From contig NZ_WBPF01000013.1 in NCBI RefSeq assembly GCF_008923725.1, forward strand, positions 248,001 through 312,000: a DNA stretch of 64,000 nucleotides, in the 5' to 3' direction. Positions 48,102 through 57,570 of the stretch are shown here, in pieces. Source of the stretch: Bacillus sp. CH140a_4T (GTDB lineage: Bacteria; Bacillota; Bacilli; Bacillales; Bacillaceae_G). Position 1 is the stretch's first letter. Every line of letters begins with the position of its first letter. Under the pieces are notes generated by a model. It saw only the letters and a list, made by a program, of their open reading frames with translations, did not search any database and was not told where the DNA came from. Position numbers and translations under genes: made by a program.

Positions 48102-50204
48102 TTATTCAGCATCCGTGTTTTGATACGCCATCTTAAACAACTTCACTTGGCTATCAATTTCTTCTGTACTACTATTAATAACATAGTAGTAGTCACCAGA
48201 TTTATTTTGTTCACGTGTTTTCACATTATCAGCTAATGTAAGTTGTAAAATCGCCTTAATTCTCGCCTTCATTTCAATATCTAATATTGGGAAAGATATT
48301 TCTACTCGCTTCTCCATATTTCGTGTCATCCAGTCAGCTGAAGATAAGTATATTTTCTCTTCTCCATTATGATGGAAATAATAAATTCTACTATGTTCTA
48401 AATATCTCCCGACAACGCTAACTACACGAATATTTTCACTTACATTTGGAATACCAGGCCTTAAACAACATGTTCCTCGAACGATAAGCTCTACCTTTAC
48501 TCCAGCTTGTGATGCTTCATACATTTTTTTTATTAATGGTTTGTCTGTTAATGAATTCATCTTGGCGATAATATATCCATTTCCATATTGCCTATGATAA
48601 CGAATTTCTTCATCTATTAAATCGATAAATTGCTCTCTTATATCAAATGGCGCAACCGATAAGTGATGAAAATGTGGCTTTGTTGTATAACCACTCAAAT
48701 AGTTAAAGAAATTTGTTGCATCAACCCCAAAGTCTTTTCGTGATGTAATATACCCGAAATCAGTATATAACTTTGCTGTTGCATCATTATAATTTCCAGT
48801 CCCTAGATGTACGAATCTTTCGATTTTTCCATTTTTTCTTCTTACAACTAGCGTAATTTTACTATGTGTTTTCAAATGACTTACACCGTAAATAACGTGA
48901 CAGCCTGCCTGTTCCAATTCTTTAGCCCAATTCACATTATTTTCTTCGTCAAATCTTGCCTTTAATTCAACTAATACCGTCACTTGTTTTCCTTTTTCAG
49001 CGGCTACCTTTAATGCCTGAATAATCGGTGAATCTCCACTTACTCGGTATAACGTTTGTTTGATTGCAAGTACATTCGGATCGTCTGCCGCATCACGTAC
49101 AAAATCAACTACTGGCTGAAACGATTCAAATGGATGGTGTAATAAAATATCATGCTCAATTACTTTTTCAAAAACATCTTCCGCATCCCCTAAGTCTTGA
49201 GGGCGTTGCGGAATAAGAGCCGGATATACTAGATGTTCATATAAAGGAGCTAGTTTTTTATATAAGGAAAATAGACATGTTAAATCTAACGGTCCATCCA
49301 TTATATATACATCTTCATCTTTTACTTCCAACACCTCATATAATAATGCTAATACTCTTTCATCAATATGCTCTTTGCCAACTTCTAAACGTACAGCAGC
49401 TCCCCACTTACGCTTCTTTAATTCCTTTTCAATTACCTTTAATAAATCCCTCGCACCTTCTTCATGAATCGTTAAATCCGCATTACGTGTAATACGGAAA
49501 CGAGTAACAGACGACACTTTATATCCTGTAAATAATTTATGAGTAAAACCACTAATTATATCTTCTAATAAAATAAATTTATGCTTTTGCCCTTCACTTG
49601 GCAAAAATATGAAACGTTCAAGTAATGAAGGAACTTGTACAATCCCTAACTTCGTACGGTTTTCTTCCTCCACTTGTTTCTCATCATATAAAAGAGTAGC
49701 TAAATTCAAACTTTTATTTAATAACATCGGAAATGGACGATATGCATCGATAGCTACAGGTGTTAAGACTGGGAAAATTTGCTCATCAAAGTACTCTTCT
49801 ATGAATTCTCTCTGTTCTTTCGTCAAATCATGGAACGTTAAACGCTCAATCCCCTCTAGCTCCAGTACTGGCAATACATAATTTTTAAACGTATCATATT
49901 GTACAGTCATTAGTTCATGAGCCTTTATCGCAATTTTATTTAATTGCTTTTTTGGTGTTAATCCAGCCTTATTTTCTGGTTGGTTAAACCCCGCACTCAC
50001 TTGATCCTTCAATCCTGCCACGCGTACCATAAAGAATTCATCCAAATTCGAGCTGAAAATGCTAATAAACTTTAATCTTTCCAAGAGCGGATTCGTTTCA
50101 TCCTGTGCTTCTTGTAGTACACGTTCATTAAATGCTAACCAACTTAGTTCTCTATTGTTGTAATAAGCTGTATCATTTAAATTAACTATATTCCCCTTCA
50201 ACAT
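48102..50204 (-). CDS. ppk: Polyphosphate kinase
   Basis: Makes polyphosphate from ATP. About 700 residues with the PPK1 domain order (N, head, C1, C2). N-terminal YNNRELSWLAFNERVLQEA, phospho-acceptor histidine in HLGTGNYND, second histidine in the IYYFHHNGE region, and SADWMTRNMEKRVE near the end. Start set at the ATG at 50204 with AAGGGG six bases upstream; further in-frame starts lie up to 50219. Follows ppx, about 110 bases downstream of it. Confidence 0.95.
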   Translation of the reverse strand: MLKGNIVNLNDTAYYNNRELSWLAFNERVLQEAQDETNPLLERLKFISIFSSNLDEFFMVRVAGLKDQVSAGFNQPENKAGLTPKKQLNKIAIKAHELMTVQYDTFKNYVLPVLELEGIERLTFHDLTKEQREFIEEYFDEQIFPVLTPVAIDAYRPFPMLLNKSLNLATLLYDEKQVEEENRTKLGIVQVPSLLERFIFLPSEGQKHKFILLEDIISGFTHKLFTGYKVSSVTRFRITRNADLTIHEEGARDLLKVIEKELKKRKWGAAVRLEVGKEHIDERVLALLYEVLEVKDEDVYIMDGPLDLTCLFSLYKKLAPLYEHLVYPALIPQRPQDLGDAEDVFEKVIEHDILLHHPFESFQPVVDFVRDAADDPNVLAIKQTLYRVSGDSPIIQALKVAAEKGKQVTVLVELKARFDEENNVNWAKELEQAGCHVIYGVSHLKTHSKITLVVRRKNGKIERFVHLGTGNYNDATAKLYTDFGYITSRKDFGVDATNFFNYLSGYTTKPHFHHLSVAPFDIREQFIDLIDEEIRYHRQYGNGYIIAKMNSLTDKPLIKKMYEASQAGVKVELIVRGTCCLRPGIPNVSENIRVVSVVGRYLEHSRIYYFHHNGEEKIYLSSADWMTRNMEKRVEISFPILDIEMKARIKAILQLTLADNVKTREQNKSGDYYYVINSSTEEIDSQVKLFKMAYQNTDAE

Positions 50205-50317
50205 TTCCATCCCCTTCACACTTCCCTTGAAACTTTTTTACTATAATTTAGTTACTTTCATTTTAGCAAATTACAATATTCCAAAGTGTTAATTTTTCGT
50301 AAAGACATCCGTACAAC

Positions 50318-51865
50318 TTAACATTTTGATTCAAAGGATAAATGAATAGGCGTTTTCAATACTCTTTCCAGCTGCTTTTTTTGTTTTTCAGCTTGCACTT
50401 TTTCCGCTAATGCCGATTGCTCACATACAATTTTACATGTTAATCCTTCTTTACTTTCTGTTATAGATATCGATTCAACAAGCGATCTTTGTCTTATATT
50501 TAGAGCTGCTGAAAATTGTAAAACAGCGCCTAATAGGCGAATTTTTTTTTGTTCGTTTTTATCAAACCATCCTTCAAATGGAGACAAATGTTGTTTGAAT
50601 AACATTTTTGATTTATAAGACGCAATAAGCGCTAATCTAACTCGCTCTTTATGCATCATACCATCAATTGTTTTATTCGCTAATAAATAAAACGTATGTA
50701 GGCGGCTCGCTTCTTCGTCTATATATTTGCCTATATTAAATACTTTCGCTGCTTGATGGAATATTGCCCAGTCTTTTACTGACATAGTAATTAGCCCTGT
50801 TTCTTCAAGCTGTTGACAAATCAATCTTCCATGTTTAATAAGCTGCATTACAAATTCCATATCCATTTCATATTCATGTGATAATAAATACAAACTTTCT
50901 TCCACTACGTTCGGATAATATGAAATCCCCAAATCTTTTGTCAACTCTTCATAGAAAACGCCTTCTCGTAACCCTTTTCTACTTAATACAAATGATGATG
51001 CCTCTATAACATTAACAAGCGTATGAAAAACTTCGACAGCTGGAATAATTGTATCTGCTCGATCTTTTGCCAATCCTTCCAATTTTTGAAGTTCTATGAA
51101 CGACAATGCTTCCAATTCTTCTTTCACATTTTTAATATCTTCTTCTTTCATCTTATATAAATGTACCCCTGCTATAGGATAACAAATTAAATTTTGATGG
51201 ATTTTCACTAAGTTCCTCGCACTACCACCAATTGCAATAAGAGGCAATTTCTTATCAATTAACCATGGTAATGTTTGAAATTGATATTCTAAGTACGTTT
51301 GAATCTTTTCCAACTCGTCTTCAGTAGGTATATCCTCTTTAATAAATTGTTGCTTTAAAGAAAGTGCTCCAAAAGGAAAGCTATGGTACTCTAGAATCTC
51401 TCTATTTCGAAAGTATGTAACTTCTGTACTTCCTCCACCAATATCTACTGTAATTCCTTCAGAGAACGAAGTTGAATTCATAACTGCTAAATAGCCGTAA
51501 CGTGCTTCCTCATATTCTGATAATACTCTAAGAGTAAAGTCTGTTTGTCCTTCAACCAGTTTTTTAATTGCCTCTTGATTCTCAGCCTGTCTAATTGTTG
51601 CTGTTGCAACACAAAGTACATGATGCAACTGGTGGAATCGCGTACTTTCTTGAAATTGAAATAATGTTTGTAACAATACCTCTATTCCTTCTTCAATCAA
51701 CACACCATCAATTAAGTAATTCCTTAACCGAGCAACCACTTTCGTATTTTCAATCTCCTTATAAAAACCTCCATTTTGCTTTTCATAAATAACTAAACGC
51801 ATTGTATTAGATCCAATATCTATAATGGCATATTGCTGTTTTAATATTTCTTTCAAACTTCTCAC
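50318..51865 (-). CDS. ppx: Exopolyphosphatase (Ppx/GppA family)
   Basis: Hydrolyses terminal phosphate from polyphosphate, antagonist of Ppk. 515 residues: actin-like ATPase-fold N-terminal half with IDIGSNTMRLVIY (16-28) and VDIGGGSTEV near 140-149, then the helical HD-type C-terminal half (ISYYPN...LLSHEYEMDMEFVMQL). Start GTG at 51865 or an in-frame TTG three codons later. Upstream partner of ppk, likely one operon. Confidence 0.93.
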   Translation of the reverse strand: MRSLKEILKQQYAIIDIGSNTMRLVIYEKQNGGFYKEIENTKVVARLRNYLIDGVLIEEGIEVLLQTLFQFQESTRFHQLHHVLCVATATIRQAENQEAIKKLVEGQTDFTLRVLSEYEEARYGYLAVMNSTSFSEGITVDIGGGSTEVTYFRNREILEYHSFPFGALSLKQQFIKEDIPTEDELEKIQTYLEYQFQTLPWLIDKKLPLIAIGGSARNLVKIHQNLICYPIAGVHLYKMKEEDIKNVKEELEALSFIELQKLEGLAKDRADTIIPAVEVFHTLVNVIEASSFVLSRKGLREGVFYEELTKDLGISYYPNVVEESLYLLSHEYEMDMEFVMQLIKHGRLICQQLEETGLITMSVKDWAIFHQAAKVFNIGKYIDEEASRLHTFYLLANKTIDGMMHKERVRLALIASYKSKMLFKQHLSPFEGWFDKNEQKKIRLLGAVLQFSAALNIRQRSLVESISITESKEGLTCKIVCEQSALAEKVQAEKQKKQLERVLKTPIHLSFESKC

Positions 51866-52033
51866 TCTTTCATTATCAAATTTCTAAAACACATTCTATT
51901 ACTATTATACAAAATAGTTGTTTTTTGTAACAATATTGCTTTAATATTGAAAATATATACAATCACTTTTTGCATATAATAAAAACCTCTTTTATTTATG
52001 TTATAATAATGAAAAATTGAAAGGAGATTCAAT

Positions 52034-52492
52034 ATGAAACCTTCACAACCACAATCTCAATTACAAAACCAACATTCTATTAATCGACTAGCTCAATCTA
52101 TTTTCGTTGTGAATCGTCATGCTAAAGCTGCAACTAATCCGAAGTATTTATACTGGTTAAAAAAGACGGCTTTAGAACGCTTAATTGCTGAAAAAAAAGC
52201 TATTAAAGAAGGATTACATTTTTCTAGAAATCCACGTTTTAGCCAACAACAATCTGATGTTCTTATACGTTTAGGTGATTATTTTTTCCATATTCCTCCT
52301 GCCAAAGAAGATTTTCGAATCCTACCACATCTTGGTCATCTTGAATCCTCCTATCGAAATCCGAAAACAACCTTATCTTTAACAGTAGCAAAAAAAACAC
52401 TTCAAGATTATATTGGTCCTGAAGCACTGAAACAAGAAAAAAAATTAAGTGAACCTGTCCCATGGTATAGTCGTACTTATACAAAAAAATAA
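52034..52492 (+). CDS. ykyB: YkyB family protein
   Basis: 152 residues, basic. Central blocks VVNRHAKAATNPKYLYWLKK and GLHFSRNPRFSQQQSDVLIRLGDYFFHIPP match B. subtilis YkyB, which is of unknown function. Divergent from ppx. Same neighbourhood (ykuC to ykuE) as in B. subtilis. AAAGGAGA ribosome site. Confidence 0.88.
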   Translation: MKPSQPQSQLQNQHSINRLAQSIFVVNRHAKAATNPKYLYWLKKTALERLIAEKKAIKEGLHFSRNPRFSQQQSDVLIRLGDYFFHIPPAKEDFRILPHLGHLESSYRNPKTTLSLTVAKKTLQDYIGPEALKQEKKLSEPVPWYSRTYTKK

Positions 52493-52532
52493 AACAGTTT
52501 GGCCAATTGTAGGCCAAACTGTTTTATTTTTT
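52490..52532. terminator. Terminator between ykyB and the YkyA-type gene
   Basis: Stem AAAACAGTTTGGCC/GGCCAAACTGTTTT followed by ATTTTTT; convergent genes on both sides. Confidence 0.92.
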
Positions 52533-53186
52533 CTCTTCTTTAATTTTAATATTTGCTTGTTTATAAAAAGCTATTTTTTCTGTATTATAAGATTTTGTAA
52601 ATTCATTAAACTTGTCTTTTTCTGATTCAATATCCTTATAAGATTGATTCACTACTTTTACTTTTTCACTAATATCTTTTAATTTTGTACCTTTATCTTG
52701 TAACATTGTATATAATTCTTTTTCTTGTTTTAACGATTTATTATAGCTATCATACATCTTGTTAAATGAATCTTGTCGTTTCTCATATGTGCTTTTCACT
52801 TTATCCGCTTGATCTTTCAATTTCTTATCTTCAATTTTCTTCACATATTTATCTGCTGATTTTACTTCTTCTTGTGCCTTACTTAAAGATTCTTTTTCTT
52901 TTTTAAGCACTTTGTCTCGTTCATCTGTATTTTTCACTGCTTGGTTCAATTTTTCCTTAACAACTTGATTATTATCTTTTCCTTCTTGAACAATCTGATT
53001 ATATAATTCTTGTCCCTCTTTTTCTAAAGTTTCAAGTTTCTTTGCATCTTCAAACATTGTTTTTTCTTGCTTTGCAGCATTTTCAAATGCAACATATAAT
53101 TCCTCTTCTGGTTTCGGTCCGAAACAACCGGCTAATAAAGTCATTGATAATGCAGTTACAATTGCTAATTTACTATATTTCAACAT
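52524..53186 (-). CDS. YkyA-type lipoprotein with coiled coil
   Basis: 220 residues. Lipoprotein signal MLKYSKLAIVTALSMTLLAGC (lipobox LAGC, Cys21), then a Lys/Glu-rich, nearly all-helical body (about 30-215) typical of YkyA, an envelope lipoprotein of unknown role. In B. subtilis ykyA is beside pdhA; here it lies 21 kb away next to ykyB, so it has moved or is a second family member. Confidence 0.8.
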   Translation of the reverse strand: MLKYSKLAIVTALSMTLLAGCFGPKPEEELYVAFENAAKQEKTMFEDAKKLETLEKEGQELYNQIVQEGKDNNQVVKEKLNQAVKNTDERDKVLKKEKESLSKAQEEVKSADKYVKKIEDKKLKDQADKVKSTYEKRQDSFNKMYDSYNKSLKQEKELYTMLQDKGTKLKDISEKVKVVNQSYKDIESEKDKFNEFTKSYNTEKIAFYKQANIKIKEEKK

Positions 53187-53625
53187 CTTCTTCCTCCTAC
53201 TTATATACGATCATCGTGTAAAAAGCTATGAAAATTATATATCCTTCTATAAACTCCATACTCGCACCTTTTCTACGAAAATCATTGATATTGTTTATAA
53301 TGCTTGTACAAATTGTATTACTTAAAATTACATTTTACTTTTTTGAACCAATTAGCAGTTTCATATCCATCTTTTACTTAGCACTTTCTAAAGCCTGTTC
53401 ATACTATGTATTACATAAAAGTACAACGGAATTCATCACAGCCATAATAATTTGAAGAACAACAGTAATAATAATTCACCTGATAAAAGATGATCGTTGT
53501 TCTCTCACGTCTATCATTCTATCATTCCCTTTCCGGCTTTCTATCAAATAATCTATTTGTTCATTTTACACAGTATAAATGCTATCTTGCAACAACTTAC
53601 AATTATTCTTGTCATTCCCTAAAAA

Positions 53626-53662
53626 GGAAAAGTGTAGAGCATGCTTTCCTCTACACTTTTAA
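53626..53662 (+). terminator. Orphan terminator-like hairpin
   Basis: Perfect 12-bp stem AAAAGTGTAGAG/CTCTACACTTTT, nine-base loop, in a region with no annotated gene on either side for more than 170 bases. Confidence 0.6.
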
Positions 53663-53733
53663 AATGAAACACATTGTGCAAAATGCATTGACACATCCAT
53701 CATAATTATATGCTTATTCCATATATTTTTAAA

Positions 53734-53773
53734 GACTTTTATTACAATAAAAGTTCTTTTTGTAATAAAAGTC
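53734..53773. repeat. 14-bp inverted repeat
   Basis: GACTTTTATTACAA at 53734-53747 and its exact complement at 53760-53773, separated by 12 bases. Confidence 0.6.
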
Positions 53774-53839
53774 AAAAAAATGTTACATTCAAAACTTCTT
53801 CATATCATATTTCTTCAAATCAAAGTTTCACTCATTTTC

Positions 53840-54481
53840 TTAGAAATCCCTATGCTGGTACAATTGATTTTGTGCCTTTCTTAACAATTCTTCAAAAGTT
53901 TTTCCTTCTATTGGATAACTAGCAGCTCCAAATAATAGCGTCATACTTAACAAACCATTTTCTATTTCACTTTCAATATTTTTCATTAATCGATTTGTTA
54001 TTGTCGACTTTTCATGTCCCTTATCAATCGCCACAATAACATACTTATTTTCATCCCACCTAGTAACGACATCTCCTTTACGAATTGTCTTTACAATCGT
54101 ACTCTCCAATTTTTGTACTAACACCTCCAATTTTTTTTCTTGCACTGTTTCTTTTAGTTCTTTCCATTCTTTCACAGAAAGAATGTACACTGTAATATTA
54201 TGAGAATCCCGTTCTGATAAAGCAGCTACTTTCTCAAAGAAATCAACTACAAAATCATTACTTGCCATTCCCCCTACTTCCGTATCCATACGCCCACTCG
54301 CTCTTTTATCATACCAATGTCCAAAATAATAGCTGAGTATCATTTGCAATATATAAATAATAAAGACGGTATAAAATGATCGCGAATCCAGTTTTGTAAT
54401 TACATCCTGAAGCGCAATCCATTCTGTAACTGCCACTGTATTCCCAAGTAATAACCCACTAATTTTCCCTTTATGTTTCAT
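53840..54481 (-). CDS. Membrane-anchored degenerate GGDEF-domain protein
   Basis: 213 residues. N-terminal part has two hydrophobic segments (about 7-24 and 37-54), then a soluble domain whose RKGDVVTRWDENKYVIVAID segment aligns with the region around the GGDEF active-site loop of diguanylate cyclases. Here the loop reads RWDEN (141-145), so the glycines and catalytic acidic pattern are lost; cyclase activity is unlikely. A role as c-di-GMP or partner-binding sensor is inference. Confidence 0.65.
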   Translation of the reverse strand: MKHKGKISGLLLGNTVAVTEWIALQDVITKLDSRSFYTVFIIYILQMILSYYFGHWYDKRASGRMDTEVGGMASNDFVVDFFEKVAALSERDSHNITVYILSVKEWKELKETVQEKKLEVLVQKLESTIVKTIRKGDVVTRWDENKYVIVAIDKGHEKSTITNRLMKNIESEIENGLLSMTLLFGAASYPIEGKTFEELLRKAQNQLYQHRDF

Positions 54482-54644
54482 ACTTCTCCTCCTTTCTATA
54501 CCAATATATGTTTCTATAACAATTATGTTTTTCTACAAAATAAAAAATGTACATATTGAGTGTACATTTCCGCTTAAGCTTGTCTACCATTTCTATTCTA
54601 TTTCATATATATACTATATATCGTTTTAGAAAGAGGTGACTTAT

Positions 54645-54878
54645 ATGCTACAAAAAGAGAATCTATCAGATATTATACGTTTACTAGCAGGTTTTCTATT
54701 ATCATTAAAATTACTGTTTAATTCTTTCGGAGTGAACTTTATTACAAACGATCAAATTGATGCTATTGTAAATGTTGCTTCCTTTCTTTTCATTTTATAT
54801 TTTGGTTATAAAAATAATTATGTAGGAAAAAAAGGAATCGAGCAAAAAAAAGTACTCAAAAAACACAACCTTCATTAA
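54645..54878 (+). CDS. Holin-like protein (SPP1 holin family type)
   Basis: 77 residues from the ATG at 54645 (AAAGAGGTG ribosome site). Two hydrophobic segments (about 10-28 and 41-58) and a basic Lys-rich tail, with NLSDIIRLLAGFLLSLKLLFN and ITNDQIDAIVNVASF as in small phage holins. No endolysin or other phage gene is near, so it is a stand-alone relic or a domesticated holin-like protein. Confidence 0.65.
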   Translation: MLQKENLSDIIRLLAGFLLSLKLLFNSFGVNFITNDQIDAIVNVASFLFILYFGYKNNYVGKKGIEQKKVLKKHNLH

Positions 54879-54911
54879 AAAAGGAACCTTTCATACAGGT
54901 TCCTTTTTATC
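54877..54911. terminator. Terminator after the holin-like gene
   Basis: Stem AAAAAGGAACCT/AGGTTCCTTTTT between convergent genes. Confidence 0.9.
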
Positions 54912-55422
54912 ATTGCCGCACAACAACTTCATTTGTTTGCAGTGGACCATATGATACTCCGTTATATTGGAATGTATATGTAGCCTGAAATAATGCGTTT
55001 TTAAGTGCTTTATCTTTATTTGCTTTTATTTTACAAATTAATTCTACCTTTTCATTCGGTAATAAATTATCGATTCGCCACCTTACAAGCTGGAATAGAA
55101 ACTCACTTATCCCCTTATCTGCCTTTAATGAATTTGGGATGTATGCAAAATAATCTCGAATCATATGACTTACTACAACTCGTGAAATCATTTCTATTCC
55201 TTTATTTTCAACTTCAATTCGAATAATAAGTATGTCGTTTGCATCATAGGTCAGTTCATATGAAAATTTTTCTTTATACATACTACGGATTTGCAATGTA
55301 ACTGCTACATTAGGACATTCGTTTTCCTTTTTTGAGCCATCAATCCATAATACCGGTTGTAGCGGTATTGAACGCCTTCCTTGATCCGAAATTCTTTTCC
55401 ATATTTTCACAATAATATTCAC
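54910..55422 (-). CDS. DUF11-like beta-rich protein of unknown function
   Basis: 170 residues, no signal peptide. Predicted beta-rich with FSYELTYDANDILIIRIEVENKG, reminiscent of DUF11/conserved-repeat (isopeptide-type) domains found in Bacillus surface proteins, but the protein has no export signal. GGGTGAATATT ribosome-site-like sequence upstream. Family assignment tentative. Confidence 0.5.
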   Translation of the reverse strand: MNIIVKIWKRISDQGRRSIPLQPVLWIDGSKKENECPNVAVTLQIRSMYKEKFSYELTYDANDILIIRIEVENKGIEMISRVVVSHMIRDYFAYIPNSLKADKGISEFLFQLVRWRIDNLLPNEKVELICKIKANKDKALKNALFQATYTFQYNGVSYGPLQTNEVVVRQ

Positions 55423-55829
55423 CCCATTTCAGATGCATCATTCATACGACCTTATTCTGCCTCTCTACACAATATTAATAAAGCTTGCTACAAACGATAT
55501 ATAGTTATTACTCTTCCTTTTATCCTATTCGACAATATAAAGAAAAAACCATTTTTCCTCTGTTAACTGAAAGTATTCTTGCTGAAATATTTTTTTACAA
55601 TTTCCTTCATTGACTTTATACCAACATTAAGTATTACTCACTCTTTCGCAGCCCATACAACAGAATATTTTGACGGATGAAAAAGTTTGCCTTTTAGTCA
55701 AATTTGACTATAATATTCTTTATGGCTTGTGCACTTGTGTAAATTGATTTGAAAGAACTATCCTTTACATTTTTATGCGCTGCACTCAAAACTTAATATA
55801 GTTTACTTATTTTTAAAGGAGGGTTATAT
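55423..55829. promoter_or_regulatory. Upstream region of the MFS exporter gene
   Basis: 407 AT-rich bases with no gene seen; holds the promoter and operator described at 55687-55714. Confidence 0.5.
55687..55714 (+). promoter_or_regulatory. MFS gene promoter with 16-bp palindromic operator in the spacer
   Basis: -35 TTGCCT (55687-55692), 16 bases, -10 TATAAT (55709-55714). The spacer is occupied by the perfect palindrome TAGTCAAATTTGACTA (55695-55710), a likely repressor site. The PadR regulator at 59148 is the obvious candidate protein. Confidence 0.65.
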
Positions 55830-57371
55830 TTGGAATCTCAATTATCAAAAAAAGACTCCAACAAGACAAAATTTGTTGTTGCTGGTTTACTACTTGGTAT
55901 TTTAATGGCGGCAATGGATAATACAATCGTTGCAACAGCAATGGCAACGATCGTTGGAGACCTAGGAGGATTTGACAAGTTCGTTTGGGTCACGTCTGCA
56001 TATATGGTAGCAACAATGGCAGGCATGCCTATCTTCGGAAAACTTTCCGATATGTACGGACGGAAACGTTTTTATATCGGTGGTCTCATTCTTTTCTTAT
56101 TCGGTTCCGCACTTTGCGGAACAGCATCTAGTATTGAGCAGCTAAGTATTTATAGAGCAATTCAAGGAATCGGGGGCGGTGCTCTTATGCCTATTGCCTT
56201 CACAATTATGTACGATATATTCCCACCAGAAAAGCGCGGAAAAATGACAGGGCTATTCGGTGCGGTTTTCGGGACATCTAGTGTATTCGGTCCTTTATTA
56301 GGTGCTTATATTACAGACTATATAAGTTGGCATTGGGTCTTCTATATTAATATTCCATTAGGGCTTATCTCCTTCTTCTTCATTACTAAATACTACAGTG
56401 AATCTCTAGAATTTAGAAAACAAAAAATTGATTGGGCTGGCGCTATTACACTTGTTATTAGTATCATTTGCTTAATGTTCGCCTTAGAACTTGGTGGTAA
56501 AGAATATGCATGGAATTCCACTGTAATTATCGGTTTATTTACAACAGTTGTTATTATGCTCATTATTTTCTTCTTCGTAGAACGAAAAGCAACGGAGCCT
56601 ATCATTTCTTTCCATCTCTTTAAAAAACCTTTATTCGCAGCTAGCCAAGGCGTTGCCTTTTTCTATGGTGCCGCTTTTATTATCTGTACAGTTTATATTC
56701 CAATCTTCGTTCAAGGTGTTCTCGGCGGTTCAGCCTCCAATGCTGGATTAATTTTAACACCTATGATGGTTGGCTCTGTAATTGGAAGTCAAACAGGTGG
56801 ACAATTAGCTTCACGCACAAGTTATCGTAACATCATGATCGTATCTGGCGTTTTCTTTGTAATTGGTATTTATTTACTAAGCACTTTAACGATGGATACA
56901 CCTCGTCTACTTGTAACACTATTTATGGTTCTCACTGGACTTGGAGTTGGTTTCTCGTTCTCAGTTTTAAGTATGTCTTCTATCCACAAGTTAGAAATGC
57001 GTGACCGTGGTTCTGCTACATCAACAAACTCATTCTTCCGTTCACTCGGTATGACTCTTGGTGTAACAATTTTCGGTACCATTCAAAATCATATTTTTAC
57101 TAATAAATTAAGCACGGTGTTCCCTCCTGAACTAGCTAAATTAGCTCCACAGGGCGGAGACACAAGTTTCTTATTATCACAAGGTGCTACCGAGAAGATG
57201 CCACCTGAAATATTAACTGGTATTAAAGAGGCTCTCGCTACATCTATTGCCAGCACATTCTTCTGGGCACTTATCCCTGCTGTACTAAGTATTATTTGTA
57301 TTTTACTTATGGGAAATGAACGACTATTTACAGGTCCAAAAACGAAACAAAAACAAAAGCAAGTAAGTTAG
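55830..57371 (+). CDS. MFS drug exporter, DHA2 (14-TM, EmrB/QacA) family
   Basis: 513 residues with 14 membrane segments. Motif A GKLSDMYGRKRFY in the loop after TM2, motif B RAIQGIGGGALMP in TM4, and the antiporter motif C LFGAVFGTSSVFGPLLGAYITD in TM5 indicate a proton-driven drug:H+ antiporter. TTG start with AAAGGAGGG upstream. In the position of B. subtilis ykuC but a different subfamily. Probably repressed via the palindrome in its promoter. Confidence 0.9.
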   Translation: MESQLSKKDSNKTKFVVAGLLLGILMAAMDNTIVATAMATIVGDLGGFDKFVWVTSAYMVATMAGMPIFGKLSDMYGRKRFYIGGLILFLFGSALCGTASSIEQLSIYRAIQGIGGGALMPIAFTIMYDIFPPEKRGKMTGLFGAVFGTSSVFGPLLGAYITDYISWHWVFYINIPLGLISFFFITKYYSESLEFRKQKIDWAGAITLVISIICLMFALELGGKEYAWNSTVIIGLFTTVVIMLIIFFFVERKATEPIISFHLFKKPLFAASQGVAFFYGAAFIICTVYIPIFVQGVLGGSASNAGLILTPMMVGSVIGSQTGGQLASRTSYRNIMIVSGVFFVIGIYLLSTLTMDTPRLLVTLFMVLTGLGVGFSFSVLSMSSIHKLEMRDRGSATSTNSFFRSLGMTLGVTIFGTIQNHIFTNKLSTVFPPELAKLAPQGGDTSFLLSQGATEKMPPEILTGIKEALATSIASTFFWALIPAVLSIICILLMGNERLFTGPKTKQKQKQVS

Positions 57372-57382
57372 TATAGAAAAAA

Positions 57383-57422
57383 GAAACGGCATACCCTTTA
57401 TGAAAAAGGGTATGCCGTTTAT
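57383..57422 (+). terminator. MFS gene terminator
   Basis: 16-bp stem AAACGGCATACCCTTT/AAAGGGTATGCCGTTT, four bases inside the loop plus A, right after the MFS stop. Confidence 0.9.
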
Positions 57423-57427
57423 AATAT

Positions 57428-57495
57428 ATAAAGTAAATCTTTGATCAGTAAGGAACCATTCCCACTGGTTATTATCCCTCACCAATCGGGATAAA
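57428..57495 (+). repeat. bcr1-like fragment beside the IS607 element
   Basis: ATAAAGTAAATCTTTGATCAGT followed by CCCACTGGTTATTA and CACCAATCGGG blocks in the same order as the repeat at 7319-7474; the 3' half is missing. Confidence 0.55.
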
Positions 57496-57570
57496 GTTTC
57501 TATATACAGGAGAAAGAAACAGTAAACAAAAACATAGACAAAAGTGTGCATATATAGCAAAAAAGTAATT

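Larger units (their letters stand above)
53187..53839. other. 653-base region without recognisable genes
   Basis: Very AT-rich. It contains a terminator-like hairpin (53626-53662) and a 14-bp inverted repeat (53734-53773). A 75-codon frame at 53228-53455 has no ribosome site and looks fortuitous. Could be an eroded gene or an unrecognised small RNA locus. Confidence 0.5.

Noticed and set aside
53228-53455. 75-codon hydrophobic frame upstream of the YkyA-type gene
   Set aside because: No ribosome site; hydrophobicity expected from AT-rich sequence.
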